Shown here: in pieces, positions 47,173-52,227 of the stretch
Layout of the letters: the number at the start of each line of letters is the position of its first letter
Numbering within the stretch: position 1 is the first letter of the stretch
Assembly: GCA_945862465.1 (NCBI GenBank)
Contig: CAMAYO010000010.1
Location: 1 to 52,227 of the forward strand
Direction of reading: 5' to 3'
Origin: Pseudorhodobacter antarcticus
Lineage (GTDB): Bacteria > Pseudomonadota > Alphaproteobacteria > Rhodobacterales > Rhodobacteraceae
DNA length: 52,227 bases
Made by a program: the position numbers and the translations under genes
The notes under the pieces: generated by a model
Database searches by the model: none
Told to the model about the DNA's origin: nothing
Seen by the model: the letters and a program-made list of their open reading frames with translations, nothing else

Positions 47173-47948
47173 GATGTGAAAAACAACCCCGTCAGCACGT
47201 AATTGGCCGCCAAAATCATGACAGAGGCCGCCACCACCGCAGCCTTGGTCGCAGCCCCCACGCCTTGCGCGCCGCGCCCTGAGTTCATGCCGAAATAACA
47301 GCCCATCAGCGCCACGATAAAGCCGAATACAGCCCCTTTCACCAAGCCCGACCCTACATCCCAGACCTCCAGAAAGTCATTTGTGTTCTGGATATAGGTT
47401 GCCGAATTGAACCCCAGTTTGGTGACCCCAACCAACCAACCGCCGCCAATGCCAATGCTGTCGCCAACGGCGACCAGTATTGGAACGGCGAGTGTGGCTG
47501 CCAACACGCGCGGCACAGTCAGGTATTTCATCGGATGGGTCGACAGGGTGACCAAGGCGTCAATCTGCTCGGTGACTTTCATCGTGCCGATCTCGGCCGC
47601 GATCGAAGAGGCGACCCGTGCTGCCACCATCAAACCACCCAAAACCGGCCCCAATTCCCGCGCCATGCCGATGGCGACGATCTGGGGCACAACGGCCTCG
47701 GCACTAAAGCGCGCGCCGCCCGAATAGATTTGCAACGCCAGTGCGCCGCCGGTGAAAAACGCCGTCAGCCCCACGACGGGCAAGGAAAACCACCCGATTT
47801 GCAGCAAGGCTATCGCAAACTCCCGCCCGTAGAACGGCGGAGTGAGAAGGTGACGGATGGTGTCCGCCGCAAACAGCGCAACACGGCCAAAGGCCGCAAG
47901 CACGGCCAGAACGGGGCGACCTATCTGGGCAAGGGTGCGGGCGATCAT
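47169..47948 (-). CDS. mlaE: ABC transporter permease, MlaE type
   Basis: 259 residues with about five or six hydrophobic segments. The family block is [40 protein letters not shown], followed by [23 protein letters not shown], the conserved cytoplasmic loop of MlaE. It moves phospholipids with MlaF. It overlaps alr upstream (ATGA at 47945-47948) and mlaF downstream, so alr-mlaE-mlaF forms one coupled operon. The link between peptidoglycan and lipid supply is only positional. Confidence 0.9.
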   Translation of the reverse strand: MIARTLAQIGRPVLAVLAAFGRVALFAADTIRHLLTPPFYGREFAIALLQIGWFSLPVVGLTAFFTGGALALQIYSGGARFSAEAVVPQIVAIGMARELGPVLGGLMVAARVASSIAAEIGTMKVTEQIDALVTLSTHPMKYLTVPRVLAATLAVPILVAVGDSIGIGGGWLVGVTKLGFNSATYIQNTNDFLEVWDVGSGLVKGAVFGFIVALMGCYFGMNSGRGAQGVGAATKAAVVAASVMILAANYVLTGLFFTS

Positions 47949-48994
47949 CCTAGGGTTCCGATAAAGCGGCGGTCTAACCTTGCGGCAAGACGGGTTAAGA
48001 TCTCATAGCCTATCGTGCCCGCCACCTTGGCCAAATGATCCAGTGTTTGGTGCGGGCCTATCAAATCAAGCGAAACCGGCACATGGGTCAGGTGCGACAC
48101 ATCGACCGTGATCATATCCATCGACACGCGCCCCACCACCGGGCAGGGCACATCGCCCGCCCAAAGCGTGGCGCGGCCTGACAAGGCGCGGATAATGCCA
48201 TCGGCATAGCCGCCTTGAACCGTGGCAATCAAACTGTCTTGCGGCGCTGTCCAAGTGGCGGAATAGCCAACAGTTTCCCCCTTGGCCACCATCCGCGTCT
48301 GGATCACGGGCAAAGACAGGGCAACAACAGCCTGTGCCGCATCAAAAGGCTGGCCGCCATAAAGGCCAATGCCGGGGCGGGTCAGGTCAAAGTGATAAGC
48401 TGGCCCCAGCAAAATGCCCCCGGTGGCCGACAGGCTGCGCGGCACACCGGCACCATCGGTCATCGCGTGAAAATTGGCCAGTTGCTGGGCGTTCATGGGA
48501 TGATGCGGGTCATCGGCGCAGGCCAGATGCGACATCAAGATATCAGGCCCCGCATCCAGCACAAAGGGGGCCGCAGCCTCCCATTCTGCCGGTTCCATGC
48601 CAAGGCGGTTCATGCCCGTATCCAACTGCACGCCAAAGGCGTGGCTGGGCAAAGTTTCCAAATGGCGGGTGATCTGTTCGACCGAGTTGAGCATCGGCGT
48701 CAGATCACAATCGCGGATCAGCGCCGCATCGCCCGCCATATGCCCCGACAGCACGTTGATCTGTGGGCCAGCCCCCAATGCCTGCCGCGCGCGCGCGCCT
48801 TCTTCTGCCGCCGCTACAAAAAAGCGCCGCGCTCCGGCTTTGGCAAGGCAGCGCACCACAGCCTCAACCCCCAGCCCATATCCGTCAGCCTTAACAACCG
48901 CAGCCGTTTGCACGCCGGTGGCCGAGACACGGTCCAACGCCCGCCAATTGGCGGCCAAAGCAGTCATATCAAGGGTTAGGGTTGCAACCGCCAT
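47945..48994 (-). CDS. alr: Alanine racemase
   Basis: 349 residues. This PLP enzyme interconverts L- and D-alanine for peptidoglycan. The PLP lysine is Lys35 in [12 protein letters not shown]. The second catalytic base is the Tyr in the ETVGYSATW stretch. [13 protein letters not shown] and [11 protein letters not shown] are family blocks. ATG at 48994 starts [20 protein letters not shown]. It heads the operon with mlaE and mlaF and is divergent from the metal ATPase gene (115 bp between starts). Confidence 0.95.
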   Translation of the reverse strand: MAVATLTLDMTALAANWRALDRVSATGVQTAAVVKADGYGLGVEAVVRCLAKAGARRFFVAAAEEGARARQALGAGPQINVLSGHMAGDAALIRDCDLTPMLNSVEQITRHLETLPSHAFGVQLDTGMNRLGMEPAEWEAAAPFVLDAGPDILMSHLACADDPHHPMNAQQLANFHAMTDGAGVPRSLSATGGILLGPAYHFDLTRPGIGLYGGQPFDAAQAVVALSLPVIQTRMVAKGETVGYSATWTAPQDSLIATVQGGYADGIIRALSGRATLWAGDVPCPVVGRVSMDMITVDVSHLTHVPVSLDLIGPHQTLDHLAKVAGTIGYEILTRLAARLDRRFIGTLG

Positions 48995-49109
48995 GGCGGG
49001 GGTTTTGACAGGCAGGCGCGTAGGGTCAAGGGAAAAAGTGCCGCCGATTGGACCAAGCCCCCTCGTAAGCGCAGGATGGCGGGATTATGTAAGCGGGAAG
49101 GAGAGCGTT

Positions 49110-51038
49110 ATGCCTCATTCCCACGCCAGCACCAAACCGACACATCACAGCCATGCCTATGCTGGCCCCCTTGACTGGGGCCTGATCCTAACAGGCTTAA
49201 CCCTTCTTGGTCTTGGGATTGCCAGTTTTTCCACCTTTGTGCTGCCCTTGCCGCTTTGGGCGCTGAACGGGGCCTTGATTGGGGCCTATCTGGCAGGGGG
49301 TGTTCCTGCAGCACTCTCAGCCCTGCGGGAATTGTTTGGCAAGTTTCGGCTGGACATCGACCTATTGATGGTTGTGGCCGCCCTTGCCGCTGCGGCCGTG
49401 GGTGGGGCGCTAGAGGGGGCTGTGCTTTTGGCACTTTTTTCGCTGTCTGGCACGCTGGAACATCGCGCCTTGGGCAAAGCCCGCCGCGCGGTTGAGGCAT
49501 TGATGGCCCTGCGCGCGGACACGGCGTTGCGTCTGTCAGACGGGGAGGTCGAGGAAGTGCCCGCAGCCCTTTTGCAACCGGGCGATCTTGTGGTTTTGCG
49601 CCCCGGTGCACGGGTTCCGGTGGATGGGACTTTGGTGCAAGGCATGGGTGAGATTGATGAAAGCACCATCACGGGAGAATCTATGCCCGTGGCCAAAGAT
49701 GCTGGCGCGCAGCTTTATGAGGCGACGGTAAACTTGAACGCTGTCCTGACCATGCAAGTCTCACGCCGTCTTGATCAATCCACGGTGGCGCGCATGATCA
49801 CTTTGGTGACTGAGGCGCAGGGGATGAAGGCCCCTTCGGAACGCTTCAGCGATTGGTTCGGGCAGCGCTATACGGTGGCGGTGCTGCTGGGCGCCGTGGG
49901 TGCTTATGGCGTTTCGCTTTGGCTGGGCACGCCGCAGCAACAGGCACTTTATCAGGCGGCCACGCTGTTGGTCGCAGCTTCGCCCTGTGCGGTGGTGATC
50001 TCGGTTCCTGCGGCGATCCTGTCAGCGCTGTCGGCAGCGGCGCGTGGCGGGGTGTTGTTCAAAGGCGGTGCAGCGCTGGAGCGGTTGGCTGCGGTGAAAA
50101 CCTTTGCCTTTGACAAAACGGGCACTCTTACAACGGGCCGGGCCGAGGTGACGGGGGTTGTCTCGCTGATGGGGGAAGAGGCGGGGTTTTTGCGCTTGCT
50201 GGCAGGGATTGAGGCGCAGTCGGAACATCCCATTGCAGGGGCTTTGCGCCGCGAAGTGGCCAAGCGCGGCCATCACCCGATCCTTGTGACCGATGTGCAG
50301 ACCTCGCCGTCAGAAGGCATCACAGGGCGCGACGATCAAGGCCCGCTGTGGGCTGGTAATCCGCGCATGGTTGAACGCATGGGGGCGGCGCTGGACCATG
50401 TGCTTTTGGCCGATCTGCAAGCCAGCCCGCAAACCGTGGTCTATTTGGGCCGCGAGGCGCAGGTTTTGGGGGCGATCTCGGTGGCCGATCAACCACGCGC
50501 CACGGCAAAACAAGGAATTGCGGCGTTGCGTGCCTCTGGCGTCACCCAGATTGTTATGATGACAGGCGACCGCCGCGCCGTGGCGCTGCGTATTGCGGAT
50601 CAATTGGGTATTAAACCAGAAGAGGTTCACGCCGACCTTTTGCCCCAAGACAAGGTGGCGCTGGTGGATCAGTTGGAAAAGCGGGGTTCTGTGGCCTTTG
50701 TGGGCGATGGGGTGAATGATGCGGCCGCCTTGGCCCGTGCCGACGTGGGCATTGCTATGGGGGCTGCGGGTTCGGAAGTGGCGCTGCAGGCCGCGGATGT
50801 GGCGCTTTTGTCCGAAGACATGGCCCGCCTTGCTGCCGCCCACCGCTTGGCGCGCCGCACCTTGCGGATCATCCGGCAAAACTTGAGCTTTGCCATCGGG
50901 GCCATGCTGGTTCTGGTCACATCTGGACTGTTCTTTCACCTGCCCCTGCCGCTTGCAGTTCTGGGCCACGAAGGTGGCACGCTTTTGGTTGTGCTGAACG
51001 GTTTACGTCTGTTGGGCGACCCCATTCGCACGGCCTAA
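49110..51038 (+). CDS. P1B-4-type heavy-metal ATPase (Co/Fe/Zn class exporter)
   Basis: 642 residues. The N-terminus has no HMA domain but a His-rich stretch (PHSHASTKPTHHSHAYAG). About six membrane helices are visible. Signatures: the actuator loop TGES, the transport-site SPC motif (Ser291-Pro292-Cys293), phosphorylation at Asp335 in DKTGTLTTG, the GDGVNDAAAL hinge, and HEGGT at 620-624 in the last helix pair. SPC plus HEGGT and the lack of an HMA domain define P1B-4 ATPases, described as exporting Co(II), Fe(II) or related ions. ATG at 49110 has AAGGAG 6 nt upstream; the frame upstream to 48597 is antisense to alr. No metal regulator gene is adjacent. Confidence 0.93.
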   Translation: MPHSHASTKPTHHSHAYAGPLDWGLILTGLTLLGLGIASFSTFVLPLPLWALNGALIGAYLAGGVPAALSALRELFGKFRLDIDLLMVVAALAAAAVGGALEGAVLLALFSLSGTLEHRALGKARRAVEALMALRADTALRLSDGEVEEVPAALLQPGDLVVLRPGARVPVDGTLVQGMGEIDESTITGESMPVAKDAGAQLYEATVNLNAVLTMQVSRRLDQSTVARMITLVTEAQGMKAPSERFSDWFGQRYTVAVLLGAVGAYGVSLWLGTPQQQALYQAATLLVAASPCAVVISVPAAILSALSAAARGGVLFKGGAALERLAAVKTFAFDKTGTLTTGRAEVTGVVSLMGEEAGFLRLLAGIEAQSEHPIAGALRREVAKRGHHPILVTDVQTSPSEGITGRDDQGPLWAGNPRMVERMGAALDHVLLADLQASPQTVVYLGREAQVLGAISVADQPRATAKQGIAALRASGVTQIVMMTGDRRAVALRIADQLGIKPEEVHADLLPQDKVALVDQLEKRGSVAFVGDGVNDAAALARADVGIAMGAAGSEVALQAADVALLSEDMARLAAAHRLARRTLRIIRQNLSFAIGAMLVLVTSGLFFHLPLPLAVLGHEGGTLLVVLNGLRLLGDPIRTA

Positions 51039-51064
51039 GGGGGCCGCATGACTGGCGGCCTTGG

Positions 51065-51089
51065 GCTTTCATACTTGCTCACATATCCC
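51065..51089 (+). repeat. Post-gene repeat element, degenerate copy E
   Basis: GCTTTCATACTTGCTC then ACATATCCC matches the core of copies A-D with a few changes and without the GCCGGAGGC end. It starts about 27 nt after the metal-ATPase stop and reads away from that gene. Confidence 0.5.
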
Positions 51090-51095
51090 AGGGTT

Positions 51096-51110
51096 CGGGG
51101 CAGCGCCCCG
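51096..51110. terminator. GC-rich hairpin between the metal ATPase and OmpA genes
   Basis: CGGGGC (51096-51101), loop AGC, GCCCCG (51105-51110) form a 6-bp stem between convergent stop codons. No T tract follows on either strand, so terminator function is uncertain. Confidence 0.4.
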
Positions 51111-51115
51111 GGGGA

Positions 51116-52227
51116 TCAGCGCGCCGTTTGCTGCAAAAGCGCTGTGATGATCCGCACCGCGACCCTGCGGTTGGCGCGTTCGTCACTGCCCGTGGGCACC
51201 AGCAATTCGCTTTCCCCATAACCTTGCACCACCAAGTTTTCCGGCGGCACATCGAAATACTCGGTCAGCGCCTTGGCCACCGATTCTGCCCGCCTGTCAG
51301 ACAGCGCAAGGTTCGAGGCCGCTGAACCCACAGCATCCGTATGGCCTTCGATCAAGAACACCTCGTTGGGATTCTCTGCGATCAAGTCCGTGATCAATTG
51401 TCCCAACTTGTTCAAACGGGCCGCTTCGCTTGGCTCTACCCCGGCAGAGCCAGAGGCGAAGGTGATCGTGTTCATGGTGATCGTGGGTGCCAAATCGCGA
51501 ACCTGCGGAATGGTGCGGATCTGCCGTAGAGAGAATTTGCGGCCCAAGTCTTCGATATCTGCTGCGGCCATTGCGGCCCGCAGGGCGGCGTTTTGATCCT
51601 CAAGTTCAATTATCGTGCGGTTGGGCCTTGGGCGGGGCAGGTCGCGCACATCCACCCAGATTTCGGGCTGCATATCGTCGATCAAGATCGTGGCATGCCC
51701 ATTGTCATCATAGGCCACGCGCTGCAACACGCGGCCCGAAGCGTCGCGGATTGTGGTGATTTGGCTGCCATCAGCGCGTTCCACAATCACACGGGTTGAC
51801 CCATCGCGGAAGGTTTGCGTGGTGACAGTGGATCCGGGTTCGCGCAACAATGCGTTGTCGTCCTTATAGACCACATAGCTGCCGTCATATTGCCGCACGA
51901 CCACGCGGTCGCCTGTGTTGGACACAACTTGCTGGCGGTTGTCGTTGATCATGGCGCCAATCACCAAGGCGCCCAAGGCGACAAGGCCGACCTTTTCCAA
52001 GTCTGACAGATGCGATTTCTTGTCAGTCCCGATCCGAACGGGGGCTGTCTCAAATTCTTGGTACGAGGTGCGCGTGACAGTTGTGGTCACTGTTTCGGTG
52101 GTCACCGTCACGCCAGCGGGTGGCGGGGCATCGGCTTCAGGCGCTGTTGTCAGGTCAGCCACGTCGGCTGCGGCCACTTGCATGGCGGGGGCCATTGGGG
52201 CGTCTGGGGTCGGTTCTGGGTTTGCCA
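51116..52227 (-). CDS. OmpA-family protein, 5' end outside window
   Basis: At least 370 residues; the frame stays open through the window edge, so the true start and any signal peptide are probably outside. The N-terminal visible part is Ala/Pro-rich and low in complexity, then VTVTTETVTTTVTRT. One hydrophobic segment, KVGLVALGALVIGAMI, follows. A middle region has short repeats of the type DGSYVVYKDDN / DGSTRVIVERADGSQITTIRDA. The C-terminal OmpA domain begins ITFASGSAGVEPSEAARLNK, with the peptidoglycan-binding motif EGHTDAVGSAASNLALSDRR and NRRVAVRI at the end. It probably links the envelope to peptidoglycan. Confidence 0.88.
   Translation of the reverse strand, partial: ANPEPTPDAPMAPAMQVAAADVADLTTAPEADAPPPAGVTVTTETVTTTVTRTSYQEFETAPVRIGTDKKSHLSDLEKVGLVALGALVIGAMINDNRQQVVSNTGDRVVVRQYDGSYVVYKDDNALLREPGSTVTTQTFRDGSTRVIVERADGSQITTIRDASGRVLQRVAYDDNGHATILIDDMQPEIWVDVRDLPRPRPNRTIIELEDQNAALRAAMAAADIEDLGRKFSLRQIRTIPQVRDLAPTITMNTITFASGSAGVEPSEAARLNKLGQLITDLIAENPNEVFLIEGHTDAVGSAASNLALSDRRAESVAKALTEYFDVPPENLVVQGYGESELLVPTGSDERANRRVAVRIITALLQQTAR

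Noticed and set aside
48597-49109. N-terminal extension of the metal ATPase frame
   Set aside because: It is antisense to alr. A strong AAGGAG site and the start of the recognisable protein support ATG at 49110.

Overview
The window is ordinary chromosome from an alphaproteobacterium, most likely order Rhodobacterales (Rhodobacter/Roseobacter relatives). The evidence is the high GC content, the gene order dusB(nifR3)-ntrB-ntrC-ntrY-ntrX-hfq-hflX, NtrC and NtrX proteins without the GAFTGA loop, a fused IspDF enzyme, a CckA hybrid kinase with a CtrA-type box upstream, and a divergent gene pair of DUF6477/DUF6456 type. No phage, transposon, CRISPR array, rRNA or tRNA is visible. No gap between genes exceeds about 260 bp.

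Layout. 1-6 kb: the 5' part of a zinc alcohol dehydrogenase, a truncated VOC/PhnB-like remnant ending at the guaA stop codon, guaA, an orphan MttB-family methyltransferase with a strong terminator, and the divergent DUF6477/DUF6456 pair. 6-14.8 kb: katG and lipA (divergent), an orphan outer-membrane barrel protein, a diheme cytochrome c, hpt, a Coq10/RatA-like protein, and a tightly overlapping ispDF-pgpA-cinA operon. 15-24 kb: the nitrogen-regulation operon dusB-ntrBC-ntrYX, followed by hfq and hflX. 24-29.6 kb: mfd with a small membrane protein, divergent from hemB, then a small exported orphan. 29.7-38.5 kb: a penicillin-acylase-like hydrolase, a 3-hydroxyisobutyrate-dehydrogenase-like enzyme, a SYLF-domain lipoprotein, two MFS transporters flanking a DsbA-like protein, and an alkA-like glycosylase overlapping an esterase. 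38.6-44 kb: glucokinase, a PhyH dioxygenase, a class I glutamine amidotransferase, guaB and an RsmB-like methyltransferase. 44-52 kb: cckA, an alr-mlaE-mlaF operon, a P1B-4 metal ATPase, and an OmpA-family protein cut by the window edge.

How genes work together. guaB and guaA make GMP from IMP, and hpt salvages purines. ntrB/ntrC and ntrY/ntrX form two sensor-regulator pairs in one operon with the tRNA-modifying dusB, and hfq/hflX follow. ispDF supplies two steps of the MEP isoprenoid pathway. hemB feeds tetrapyrrole synthesis. katG needs haem. cckA is the head of the CtrA phosphorelay.

I did not find a convincing new multi-gene system. The most interesting unexplained signal is a roughly 30-50 bp element present five times. 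Every copy lies just downstream of a gene and in the same orientation relative to that gene. Other items worth a look are the exact TTAA-N7-TTAAC box upstream of cckA, the nested inverted repeats between ntrC and ntrY, the VOC remnant abutting guaA, and three or four orphan genes.
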